Notes: generated by a model not told the origin, from the sequence alone. Counted from the first letter of the stretch, positions 1-7,180 are shown. The stretch is 17,137 nucleotides of DNA from Proteobacteria bacterium UBA3413 (GCA_002358345.1 DEOR01000013.1:54767-71903), one strand, 5' to 3'. Numbers and translations: made by a program.

Positions 1-2
1 TA

Positions 3-1160
3 GCTAAATTTACCCAAGAGATTGATGACTGGATAGAATTACATTGTCCAGAATCCATGCGCACCCCCATGCCTGTATCAGAACAAGTTTGGGCCTCATC
101 GAATATTCACTTTCCTTCCAAAGATTCTAAAGATTGGTTTGACGCCATGGTATCAAAAGGCTGGTGCACGCCAGAGTGGCCGAAAGAATTTGGAGGGGGA
201 GGATTAACATTTGATGAATCAAAAATTTTAAAGCAGCGTTTAAAGTTCTTTGGATGCAGGCCTGCACAAATTAATTTTGGAATTTCAATGCTAGGCCCTG
301 TTCTTTTGGAGTTTGGTACTGACGAACAAAAACAAGAGTTCTTACCAAAAATTTCAAGGGGAGAAATCTGGTGGTGCCAAGGATTTTCAGAACCAGGAGC
401 AGGCTCAGATTTAGCAAATATTTCAACCACAGCCTATCTATCGAATGGAAAATATGCGATTGAAGGCTCCAAGATTTGGACTTCTGAGGCTAATAAAGCT
501 GATTGGATGTATTGCTTAGTAAGAACGGATAAGACGGTAAAAAAACAAGCTGGTATTTCTTTTGTTCTGATTGATCTCAAGCAACCAAATATTGACATCA
601 AGCCCATTCAACTTCTAAGCGGGCAATCTCCATTTTGCCAAGTATATTTTGATAATGTGTATGCAAATGAGTCTCATAGAATTGCCGCAGAAAATGATGG
701 CTGGAAAGTCGCTAAAAGACTGCTTCAATTTGAGCGAATTATGATGGCTGATATGGAGAGCGAAGGAGCAGTGGATGTTGAGCCATTAAAAGTATTTCGT
801 GATTCCCATCCATCAGCAAGCTTAGGTAGCAAGAAGTTACTAAAAAAGATTATAGCCCATGAAATGCGAAATCATTTAATTGAAATGACCATGTCGAGGT
901 CGACTGCGGAGTCTCAAAATGGTTTCTCACCCGCTGGATTAATATTAAAATACATAAGTACTGAAGAGACTCAAACGCGATGGGAGCTCAATGTTTCAAG
1001 CCTCGGAATGGGTGGTCTGGAGATTGTGGATCATAGCGCAGGAGTTAAAAAAGAGGTTTCCAAATCTTTTTTTTACTCAAAAGCTTATACTATTGCTGGA
1101 GGAAGCTCGGAAGTTCAATTGAACATTATTTCTAAAAATATCCTTGGATTAATATCATGA
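3..1160 (+). CDS. Acyl-CoA dehydrogenase, 5'-truncated by window edge
   Basis: FAD-dependent flavoenzyme that introduces the alpha-beta double bond into an acyl-CoA, the first step of beta-oxidation or a related CoA-ester pathway. The reading frame is open to the left edge: before the first ATG (57) it encodes AKFTQEIDDWIELHCPES, which looks like an ACAD N-terminal helix, so the real start lies just outside the window. Residue numbers here count from that ATG. The flavin/substrate-binding segment is GFSEPGAGSDL (about 109-119). The C-terminal segment is AGGSSEVQ (347-354). The position of the MCAD catalytic Glu376 is Gly348. A Glu sits instead at 226 in LLQFER, matching the alternative base of isovaleryl- and long-chain-CoA dehydrogenases. 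The stop overlaps the next start (ATGA, 1157-1160), so the two genes are probably co-translated. Family is certain; substrate cannot be told. Confidence 0.93.
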   Translation, partial: AKFTQEIDDWIELHCPESMRTPMPVSEQVWASSNIHFPSKDSKDWFDAMVSKGWCTPEWPKEFGGGGLTFDESKILKQRLKFFGCRPAQINFGISMLGPVLLEFGTDEQKQEFLPKISRGEIWWCQGFSEPGAGSDLANISTTAYLSNGKYAIEGSKIWTSEANKADWMYCLVRTDKTVKKQAGISFVLIDLKQPNIDIKPIQLLSGQSPFCQVYFDNVYANESHRIAAENDGWKVAKRLLQFERIMMADMESEGAVDVEPLKVFRDSHPSASLGSKKLLKKIIAHEMRNHLIEMTMSRSTAESQNGFSPAGLILKYISTEETQTRWELNVSSLGMGGLEIVDHSAGVKKEVSKSFFYSKAYTIAGGSSEVQLNIISKNILGLIS

Positions 1161-1759
1161 CTATACAAAAAATTTCTGTTTTTTGTGGCGCCCATATGGG
1201 CAAATCAGCAGCTTATAAAGCAGCAGCTGAAGACCTAGGCGCATTACTTGCAAGCAAGGGTTTGGAGCTTGTTTTTGGGGGCGGCAACGTTGGTCTCATG
1301 CGAGTGGTCTCTGATACTACTATTGCGCATGGAGGGAAAGTGACTGGCATTGCTCTGAAATCATTAGATGTATTTGAGCTGACTAATCCCAATATCACAG
1401 AGACAATAATCACTCATTCCTTATTTGAAAGAAAAGAAAAATTTCTTAGCATCAGCGATGCTTTTATCGTTATGCCGGGCGGCGTTGGCTCAATGGACGA
1501 GCTCTTAGAGGTGATGGTTAGCAACCATTTAGGAGAGATTAACAAGCCTATAGGAATTTTAAATATCAATGGTTACTACGACTCATTTATAGATTGGCTG
1601 CAACATGCTGTGGACGAGCAGTTTGTTTCAGTCGAAAACCAGCAACGAGTTTTAATCTCTAGCGACCCCGCCGAGTTACTTGAAATGATTTTAATAGCTG
1701 AAATGCCTGATCCTGATAGCTGGTTTGAAAGATTAAACACAGATCCTACGCCGTCTTAA
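1157..1759 (+). CDS. LOG-family nucleoside 5'-monophosphate phosphoribohydrolase (TIGR00730 type)
   Basis: A 200-residue Rossmann-like protein of the LOG/YvdD family. Characterised members hydrolyse cytokinin-riboside monophosphates or AMP to base plus ribose 5-phosphate. The phosphate-binding motif GGGNVGLM is at 41-48, an Arg-Lys pair in ERKEKF at 91-96, and PGGVGSMDE at 107-115, giving the expected catalytic Arg92 and Glu115. Two small departures from the usual pattern are visible: PGGxGT has Ser for Thr, and GLMG has Arg49 in place of the last Gly. The ATG start is in an ATGA overlap with the acyl-CoA dehydrogenase. The TAA stop lies inside a TTAA that also supplies the stop of convergent tatC. 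In bacteria the physiological role is usually unknown; nucleotide salvage is a cautious guess. Confidence 0.92.
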   Translation: MTIQKISVFCGAHMGKSAAYKAAAEDLGALLASKGLELVFGGGNVGLMRVVSDTTIAHGGKVTGIALKSLDVFELTNPNITETIITHSLFERKEKFLSISDAFIVMPGGVGSMDELLEVMVSNHLGEINKPIGILNINGYYDSFIDWLQHAVDEQFVSVENQQRVLISSDPAELLEMILIAEMPDPDSWFERLNTDPTPS

Positions 1760-2472
1760 TTTTTTTTATCTCTAGAGATTAATAGCCCTATTTCAAATAA
1801 TAACCACATAGGTATGGCCAAAAAGAGTTGAGAGAAAATGTCAGGTGGCGTTAACAGCATTGCAAGGACAAAAAAACCAATAATTAAATATGGGCGAATT
1901 TTTTTAATAGTTTTTTTGTTGGTGATGCCAGTGCTGATTATCAAAAAGGTAGCCACTGGAATTTCAAAGGCTAGCCCGAAAGCAAAAAATAGCTTCAGTA
2001 CAAAGTCTAGATACTTATTAATGTCAGTCATCACCTGGATTGAATCAGGAGCAGCCGCAATGAAGAAATTTAAAATGATGGGGCTCACTACAAAAAATGC
2101 AAAAGCCACTCCAGCATAAAAAAGTACGCCGGAAGATATTAATAAAGGGAGCACAAAAGTTTTTTCACTCTTGTACAGCCCTGGAGCAATAAAGCCCCAT
2201 AGTTCAAATAAAGAATATGGCATGGATAAAATAAGCGCGCTATAAATTGCCAGCCTTAAAGGTGCAATAAACGGCGAGGTTACCTCGGTAGCAATCATGG
2301 TACTATTTTCTGGAAGAATTGCAGTCAAAGGCGAGGAGATCAAAAAATAAATTTCATTAGCAAAGGGCAGGCAACAGATTAAAAAAATTCCTGCTACAAC
2401 AAACACTCTAAGCAACCGAGAACGTAATTCCTTGAGATGCTCTATATAGCTCATTTCATTTGGGTTGTTCAT
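1756..2472 (-). CDS. tatC: Sec-independent protein translocase TatC
   Basis: Polytopic inner-membrane core of the twin-arginine translocase; with TatB it forms the receptor for RR signal peptides of folded proteins. I place the start at ATG 2472 (238 residues): AAAGGG at 2479-2484 sits 6 nt upstream, and this start aligns residue-for-residue with E. coli TatC, putting HL at 12-13 and the signal-binding Phe94 and Glu103 (FIAPGLYKSE) at identical numbers. Other in-frame starts are TTG 2487, ATG 2478 and ATG 2454. Six hydrophobic segments are visible, including FGLAFEIPVA. The start lies inside tatB (17-nt overlap). The protein is slightly shorter than the E. coli one (258). It is the last gene of the minus-strand run, and its stop overlaps that of the convergent LOG gene. 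Confidence 0.97.
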   Translation of the reverse strand: MNNPNEMSYIEHLKELRSRLLRVFVVAGIFLICCLPFANEIYFLISSPLTAILPENSTMIATEVTSPFIAPLRLAIYSALILSMPYSLFELWGFIAPGLYKSEKTFVLPLLISSGVLFYAGVAFAFFVVSPIILNFFIAAAPDSIQVMTDINKYLDFVLKLFFAFGLAFEIPVATFLIISTGITNKKTIKKIRPYLIIGFFVLAMLLTPPDIFSQLFLAIPMWLLFEIGLLISRDKKN

Positions 2473-2701
2473 CAGCATCCCTTTCAAGCTCTTCCATTTT
2501 TAGTTCATTGAAAATATCTTGTTTTAAATCTTCTGCCCCAATATCTCTTTCAATCGAGGCTCTGAATTCAAAAAATTTATTTTGTAGTTTGGTGAAGTTC
2601 TTTACTAAGGCCTTAACAAAGTCAGGCAGCTGCTCCGGCCCAATGACTAAGATTCCAACCAACAGGATAACTAGAATTTCTAACAGTCCGATTTGAAACA
2701 A
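2456..2701 (-). CDS. tatB: Sec-independent protein translocase TatB
   Basis: Single-span membrane partner of TatC that receives the RR signal peptide before TatA recruitment. The N terminus MFQIGLLEILVILLVG with GPEQLP (about 22-27) is diagnostic; E. coli has MFDIG and GPQRLP. A TM helix (about 3-21) is followed by an amphipathic helix and a charged tail. It has only 81 residues against about 171 in E. coli, so nearly all of the dispensable C-terminal tail is missing. The start is TTG at 2701, two bases after the tatA stop; the conserved MFxIG start supports this codon, and there is no recognisable Shine-Dalgarno site, so coupling to tatA is likely. The tail overlaps the tatC start region. 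Confidence 0.95.
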   Translation of the reverse strand: MFQIGLLEILVILLVGILVIGPEQLPDFVKALVKNFTKLQNKFFEFRASIERDIGAEDLKQDIFNELKMEELERDADEQPK

Positions 2702-2703
2702 TG

Positions 2704-2889
2704 CTATTTATCTTCTGATTCAGATTTTGATGTTGTGTCCGCATCCTCATCTTTAATTGCTTTTTTGAAACCTTTCAGGCCTTCACCAAGGTCTGACCCT
2801 AGATTGCGAATTTTTTTACCACCAAATAAGACCACAACTACCAACAAGATGATTAATATCTGCCAAATACTTATTCCGCTTATGCCCAT
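2704..2889 (-). CDS. tatA: Sec-independent protein translocase TatA
   Basis: Pore-forming or membrane-thinning subunit of the Tat translocase, 61 residues (E. coli has 89). It shows a short N terminus (MGISGISIWQ), one TM helix (about 6-22), the hinge FGGKKI and an amphipathic helix (LGSDLGEGLKGFKKA), then an acidic Ser/Asp/Glu tail. This is TatA and not TatB: it has the LFGxKK hinge and no GP-x-x-LP motif. The start ATG 2889 has an excellent Shine-Dalgarno site, AGGAG at 2896-2900 with 6-nt spacing, unlike most genes in this window. That fits TatA being needed in excess over TatB and TatC. It lies 35 nt downstream of ubiB and 2 nt upstream of tatB. Confidence 0.96.
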   Translation of the reverse strand: MGISGISIWQILIILLVVVVLFGGKKIRNLGSDLGEGLKGFKKAIKDEDADTTSKSESEDK

Positions 2890-2895
2890 TTTATA

Positions 2896-2900
2896 CTCCT
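2896..2900 (-). promoter_or_regulatory. Strong Shine-Dalgarno site of tatA
   Basis: AGGAG on the minus strand, 6 nt before the tatA ATG. It is the clearest canonical ribosome-binding site in the window and independently fixes the tatA start. Confidence 0.75.
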
Positions 2901-2924
2901 GATACTTTTAGATAATACGCTCAT

Positions 2925-4493
2925 CTAGAGCTTATTAATTAGCAGCATCATAATTATTCCCGTTAATGTAATTATAGTGAGATTTTGCCATTTACGCTGT
3001 TTTTGTAAACTTACCTGCATTTCGTTAACCATATCTGAATGTTTTTTGCTGTCTTGGGCTAAAAATTTAATATTATCAAGCAGATCAAATACCTCGTTAG
3101 GCAAGCCAGTTGCCCTATCTAAAAGTTCATATTTATTCTGCTCTAAAAATTCTTTTAGTTTTGTTGGGCTATATTGGTTCATAATCCAGCTATCAATGTA
3201 AGGTTCCGCTAATCCCCAAAAATCAAGTTCCGCATAGATCTTACGGCCCATGCCTTCAATATGAATGAGAGTTTTTTGCAGGAGTATGAGAGAAGGCTGA
3301 ATGGATAAACCAAATTGTCTGGTTGAATCAAATAAATATAACAACAACTTCCCAAATTCTATTTCAGACAATGGCCTAGCAAAAATTGGTTCACATGTAG
3401 CTCTGAGAGTTTGCTCAAGAATAGATTGCTGAGTGTTGGACTTAACCCAGCCTGCACCTATAAAAAGTTTAGCAAGCTTTGAATAATTTTGTTTTAAGGT
3501 TGCTTGAAGCATTCTCGCAAGATTATATTGGTCTTCTTGAGTTAATGAGCCAACAATTGCACAATCAATAGCAATATAGCTAGGAATCTCAACATTCTTT
3601 TTGCTTACAAAAATATTGCCCGGATGCATGTCTGCATGAAAAAAATTATCTCTAAAGACTTGATCAAGAAATATTCTCACGCCATTTTCTGCTAATTTTT
3701 TTCGATCAATACCAAGCTTATCCATTGACTCTATGTCTGTGCATGCCAGACCATCAATTTCTTCCAGTGTCAGGACATCTACAGAGGTATGGTCCCAGAA
3801 TATTTTTGGAATATAGAGCAGCTCTGAGTCAGCAAAATTTTTTCTTGTTGCGCTCGTATTTGCTGCCTCAACTTTAAGATCTAACTCTTGCTTGATGGTT
3901 CTTTCGTAATCACGAATCACTTCATTGAGTTTAAGTCGGTGGCTCTCCCAGTAAAATAAATTTATGGCCAGCCCCACTATCTTCATCACGCCTATGTTTC
4001 TTTGAACCTTTCTGTGAATCCCAGGCCTTAATACTTTGATTACAACATGTTCTGATGAATTAATTAATTGTGCACGATGAACTTGAGCCAAGGAGGCTGC
4101 TGCCATTGGCACCTCTTCAAAATTTTTAAATACATCTTCAAGATGAATACCTAAAGAGCGCTCAATCATTTTTTTTGCTTCTTTCGCTGGGAATGGGGCG
4201 CATTGATCTGTCAGGGTATTTAAAAAACCAATCATGTCTGCAGGCACAACGTCGCTTCTAGTTGAGAGAAGCTGGCCAAATTTAATAAACATAGGCCCCA
4301 AGCTTTGTAAAAAATTTGTAATTCTTTGCCCAGGAGGAGCGCTACGATTTAGCATATAAAAAGGATTAAGAAATCCAAGCACCCTAATGAACCGGGAGGA
4401 ACTATTCTCTATGGGTATATTAATTACCCCAAACCACATCATTTTGATAAAGATATTTAAAATATCAAAGACAGATACAAAGAAATTAATCAT
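2925..4493 (-). CDS. ubiB: UbiB, ATPase/kinase-like ubiquinone biosynthesis protein
   Basis: Atypical protein-kinase-like (ABC1/ADCK/UbiB) membrane-associated protein required for ubiquinone synthesis; family members act as ATPases and not as ordinary kinases. It has 522 residues. Visible family motifs are KxGQ (KFGQ, 71-74), the Ala-rich loop AAAS (131-134) that replaces the kinase P-loop, the putative ATP lysine in VIKVLRPG (Lys153), the catalytic loop HADMHPGN (286-293) and the metal-binding Asp310. Two C-terminal TM segments are expected; one is clear at the end (IITLTGIIMMLLI). Oddity: the DFG/DCG-like triplet reads Asp310-Cys-Ala312, whereas E. coli UbiB has DCG. The ATG start is in an ATGA overlap with the ubiJ stop. 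The order ubiE-ubiJ-ubiB-tatA is as in E. coli. Confidence 0.96.
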   Translation of the reverse strand: MINFFVSVFDILNIFIKMMWFGVINIPIENSSSRFIRVLGFLNPFYMLNRSAPPGQRITNFLQSLGPMFIKFGQLLSTRSDVVPADMIGFLNTLTDQCAPFPAKEAKKMIERSLGIHLEDVFKNFEEVPMAAASLAQVHRAQLINSSEHVVIKVLRPGIHRKVQRNIGVMKIVGLAINLFYWESHRLKLNEVIRDYERTIKQELDLKVEAANTSATRKNFADSELLYIPKIFWDHTSVDVLTLEEIDGLACTDIESMDKLGIDRKKLAENGVRIFLDQVFRDNFFHADMHPGNIFVSKKNVEIPSYIAIDCAIVGSLTQEDQYNLARMLQATLKQNYSKLAKLFIGAGWVKSNTQQSILEQTLRATCEPIFARPLSEIEFGKLLLYLFDSTRQFGLSIQPSLILLQKTLIHIEGMGRKIYAELDFWGLAEPYIDSWIMNQYSPTKLKEFLEQNKYELLDRATGLPNEVFDLLDNIKFLAQDSKKHSDMVNEMQVSLQKQRKWQNLTIITLTGIIMMLLINKL

Positions 4494-4987
4494 GACGTTG
4501 TAACTTGCTCCAATCTATCTACCCTAATTGCCATTGCTCTTAAAGCTGCTTGGAGTTGATGCGCCCGAGAATAACCATCTTGGCTTAGATGGCTTTTGAT
4601 GGTATTAGTGGCAAAGCTTCTGGTGATCAAAGCAGGAATGGTGCCCAGATGCTTGTAAATTAAAACTTCTAAATCTACGTTAGACTCTTTTATTGCAAGG
4701 AAAAACATTAGAGCAAGCTCTGAATCTCCTTCAAATGCATGGGCAGGAATATTTTGATGCCGGAGGGCATAAAGCATTGTTGCCGAATCCAGAGATAGAG
4801 AAAACTGCGGGTGACTTAAAGCTTCAGAAGCCAAGATTTGCTCTGTTTTTGTAAGGCGAATAGACATTACTGACAAGCTGGAAAAATGCACATTGAACTC
4901 AATAGGGTAAATACTTGCTAGTTTTTTTTGAAGCTCACTAGAAGCCTCATATGCTTCTTCAAAGAGTCGATTAAGAGAGAGCTTCAT
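4490..4987 (-). CDS. ubiJ: UbiJ, SCP2-domain ubiquinone biosynthesis accessory factor
   Basis: UbiJ binds ubiquinone intermediates through an SCP2 lipid-binding fold and, with UbiK, organises the soluble Ubi complex. This 165-residue protein is shorter than E. coli UbiJ (201). It has the beta-strand-rich N-terminal half with the recognisable FEGDSELAL segment (about 85-93) and a helical C-terminal end (RAHQLQAALRAMAIRVDRLE) that matches the coiled-coil tail of the family. Sequence similarity alone is modest; the assignment leans on position between ubiE (1 nt upstream) and ubiB (ATGA overlap), which is the standard gammaproteobacterial order. Confidence 0.87.
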   Translation of the reverse strand: MKLSLNRLFEEAYEASSELQKKLASIYPIEFNVHFSSLSVMSIRLTKTEQILASEALSHPQFSLSLDSATMLYALRHQNIPAHAFEGDSELALMFFLAIKESNVDLEVLIYKHLGTIPALITRSFATNTIKSHLSQDGYSRAHQLQAALRAMAIRVDRLEQVTTS

Positions 4988-4988
4988 A

Positions 4989-5723
4989 TTAGTTGGCTTG
5001 ATGAATCGCCACTACTCCATTGACCAGATTATAGAATTTGCACTTTTCAAACCCAGCTTCTATGACCATCAGCTTAAGCTCTTCTTGAGCAGGATGCATT
5101 CGAATAGATTCAGCAAGATATTTATAGCTGTCAGCATCATCTACAAATAAACTACCAAGCCTCGGGATCACATTGAAAGAATACCAGTCATAAATTTTTG
5201 AAAACAAAGAATTTGTTGGTTTTGAGAATTCAAGAATGAGCAAAATACCTCCAGGCCTTAACACCCTTTTCATCTCCCTTAGGCCAGCTTGCTTATCTGT
5301 AAAATTACGAAGGCCAAAGCCAATGGTCACTAAGTCAAACATCTGATCTTGATAGGGCAGTTTCTCCCCGGATGCGAGGGCAAAAGAACAATTTTGATAG
5401 AAATTTTCATTGATAGATCGTTCTTTTCCCAGAGTAAGCATTGATTCATTGATATCAGTTACATGTATATGCGAGGAAGGAAATTTTTGGCTGATTAATT
5501 TTGGAATATCACCTGTGCCACTTGCTATATCAAGCGCAATAGCATTTTCAGACAACCCAGATAGCTCTAATAGCATTCTTTTCCATAGCCTGTGCATCCC
5601 GAATGACATGACATCATTCATCAAGTCATATTCCTCCGCTACCGAATGGAAAACATCCCCAACTTTTTTAGCTTTTTGGTTAATGTCTACTTCCTCAAAG
5701 CCAAAATGTGTTTTATTGCTCAC
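4989..5723 (-). CDS. ubiE: UbiE, demethylmenaquinone/2-polyprenyl-6-methoxybenzoquinol C-methyltransferase
   Basis: SAM-dependent C-methyltransferase of ubiquinone (and, where present, menaquinone) synthesis. It has 244 residues, close to the usual length of about 250. The N terminus THFGFEEVD, the segment VFHSVAEEYDLMNDVMSFG and the SAM motif LDIASGTGD (64-72) are diagnostic. Other family blocks seen are FGLRNFTD and MKRVLRPGG, plus the C-terminal NLVNGVVAIH. The start is GTG at 5723, in a GTGA overlap with the rsgA stop; the conserved THFGF near the N terminus supports this choice. It heads the ubi part of the minus-strand run and is probably translated by coupling, since no Shine-Dalgarno site is evident. 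Confidence 0.97.
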   Translation of the reverse strand: MSNKTHFGFEEVDINQKAKKVGDVFHSVAEEYDLMNDVMSFGMHRLWKRMLLELSGLSENAIALDIASGTGDIPKLISQKFPSSHIHVTDINESMLTLGKERSINENFYQNCSFALASGEKLPYQDQMFDLVTIGFGLRNFTDKQAGLREMKRVLRPGGILLILEFSKPTNSLFSKIYDWYSFNVIPRLGSLFVDDADSYKYLAESIRMHPAQEELKLMVIEAGFEKCKFYNLVNGVVAIHQAN

Positions 5724-6592
5724 GATCTAACTGCCGCATTTAAATTAATAAAATTATTGTAGCGACTTTCCTTGATATGGCTATGCTTAAGGGCCTGCAT
5801 CACCGCGCAACCATCGTCTTCTTGGTGTCCGCATTTAGGAAAGACACATTTAGAAGCAAAATCATTAATTTCTTTAAAGCCAGCGAGAATTTCTGCATGA
5901 TTGAGATGCTCTATTCCTATATCTCTGACACCAGGAGAGTCAATAACCTTCATGTTATTGGCTACTTGATAGAGCGTTGAAACTGAGGTTGTATGCACTC
6001 CCTGATTATTTGATAGTTCTCTAGATAGAATCTCAGTTCCAGTGAGCGCAGAGGTCAGGGTCGACTTACCTGAGCCAGAATTTCCTACAAATATACTAGT
6101 TTGATTTGCAAGATATGAAATAAGCTCATTTAAATTTGTTTGATATTTTGCTGAAATGGCAAATGAAGACACCTCCAAATCAGTGTATAAATCTTTTAAA
6201 ACTATATATGCCCCATTTTCTAACATATCAATTTTATTAAAAATAATGAAAGGCTGAATGCCAGATTTTAGGGCGATTACAATCCACTTATCAATAAACT
6301 CAAGACTTGTTTTTGGATTCACAGTGACCAGGATCCCAAGATGGGTGATATTTGCCGCTATAGCTTTTGTTTTTCTATCTTTAGATTTATACAAGGCTGT
6401 ATTTCTATCTAGCCTTTCTGTAATCATCGCATCACAGTCACCAGAATCTTGAGTAGGCTTAATTTTAACAAAATCTCCAACAACCAAATCCATTCTGCCT
6501 TGAATGCGGCACTTGAATATCCCATCAGTTGCGACTACCCTGCAGGTGTTTGAGTAATACTCAATAATTTGACCAGTTTGAACTTTTATCAT
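5720..6592 (-). CDS. rsgA: RsgA, circularly permuted GTPase of 30S subunit maturation
   Basis: GTPase that checks and releases late-assembly factors from the 30S ribosomal subunit. The order of motifs shows the circular permutation: an N-terminal OB fold (about 1-60), then G4 NKID (119-122), G1 GNSGSGKST (170-178) and G3 DSPG (218-221). The zinc knuckle is Cys249, Cys254, His256, Cys262, with exactly the E. coli spacing. G1 has Ser174 where GxSGVGKS is usual. I use ATG 6592 (290 residues); GTG 6610 is also in frame and would add six residues. Neither has a strong Shine-Dalgarno site. The N terminus lacks the long basic extension of E. coli RsgA (350 residues). Divergent orn is the classical neighbour; the stop overlaps the ubiE start. 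Confidence 0.95.
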   Translation of the reverse strand: MIKVQTGQIIEYYSNTCRVVATDGIFKCRIQGRMDLVVGDFVKIKPTQDSGDCDAMITERLDRNTALYKSKDRKTKAIAANITHLGILVTVNPKTSLEFIDKWIVIALKSGIQPFIIFNKIDMLENGAYIVLKDLYTDLEVSSFAISAKYQTNLNELISYLANQTSIFVGNSGSGKSTLTSALTGTEILSRELSNNQGVHTTSVSTLYQVANNMKVIDSPGVRDIGIEHLNHAEILAGFKEINDFASKCVFPKCGHQEDDGCAVMQALKHSHIKESRYNNFINLNAAVRS

Positions 6593-6614
6593 GTTGGGCT
6601 CAAAATACACTATC

Positions 6615-6627
6615 GTTAAAATTTAAC
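6615..6627. repeat. Small inverted repeat between divergent rsgA and orn
   Basis: GTTAAA-A-TTTAAC, perfect 6-bp arms around one base, inside the 42-bp gap between the rsgA and orn start codons. It could be an operator or part of the AT-rich divergent promoter. With such AT-rich sequence, chance is a fair alternative. Confidence 0.35.
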
Positions 6628-6634
6628 AACTCAA

Positions 6635-7180
6635 ATGGCTAATCAAAAATCTAATCAAAACTTAATCTGGGTCGACCTTGAGATGACAGGCCTAGATCCA
6701 GAAAAAGAAAGAATCATCGAGATTGCTACCATAATCACAGATACTAATCTTAACATTGTTGCTGAAGGGCCGAACTTAATAATTCACCAACCAAAAGAAT
6801 TAATGGCGAATATGGATGAGTGGAACACCAACCAACATAGAAGTACGGGTCTCACCAAGGCTGTTCATGAGAGCAGTGTCACAGAGCAGGAAGCAGAAAT
6901 GAGAACTCTAGAATTTATTTCAAAATTTGTAGGTCATAAACGCTCGCCCATGTGTGGTAACACCGTGTCTCATGATAGGAGATTTCTTGCAAAATATATG
7001 CCAGGTGTTGAGTCCTATTTCCACTATAGACATATAGACGTTTCATCAGTTAAGGAGTTAATCTCGCGATGGATGAATGATGCTCAGACATATGATAAGC
7101 AGGGCTCTCATAGGGCAAAAGACGATATTCTAGAATCAATTAATGAGCTAAAACTATATAAAAGGATACTTTTTGACTAA
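6635..7180 (+). CDS. orn: Oligoribonuclease
   Basis: DEDDh 3'-5' exoribonuclease that degrades the shortest RNAs, notably pGpG and other dinucleotides, finishing RNA turnover and c-di-GMP breakdown. It has 181 residues, the family's normal length. Catalytic residues by motif: Asp14 and Glu16 (WVDLEMTGLDP), Asp114 (GNTVSHDRRF), His159 and Asp164 (HRAKDDILES). The second motif reads GNTVSH where GNSIGQ is usual, but the Asp is kept. The ATG start has no visible Shine-Dalgarno site. It is a single gene on the plus strand, divergent from rsgA across 42 bp. Its TAA stop overlaps the TAG stop of convergent phoD (CTAA, 7177-7180). Confidence 0.97.
   Translation: MANQKSNQNLIWVDLEMTGLDPEKERIIEIATIITDTNLNIVAEGPNLIIHQPKELMANMDEWNTNQHRSTGLTKAVHESSVTEQEAEMRTLEFISKFVGHKRSPMCGNTVSHDRRFLAKYMPGVESYFHYRHIDVSSVKELISRWMNDAQTYDKQGSHRAKDDILESINELKLYKRILFD

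Noticed and set aside
1838..2119. Plus-strand ORF of 93 codons opposite tatC
   Set aside because: It is fully contained in conserved tatC on the other strand, with no recognisable family, and is a shadow of the hydrophobic coding pattern.
2460..2902. Plus-strand ORFs of 78 and 69 codons opposite tatB and tatA
   Set aside because: Antisense shadows of tatB and tatA; Ser/Pro-rich low-complexity translations with no family resemblance.
4490..4987. Small RNA similar to EsrE, which overlaps ubiJ in E. coli
   Set aside because: Considered because of synteny, but no promoter, structure or terminator in ubiJ supports it here.
5410..5730. Plus-strand ORF of 106 codons opposite ubiE
   Set aside because: Antisense to the conserved N-terminal half of ubiE; no domain and no ribosome-binding site.
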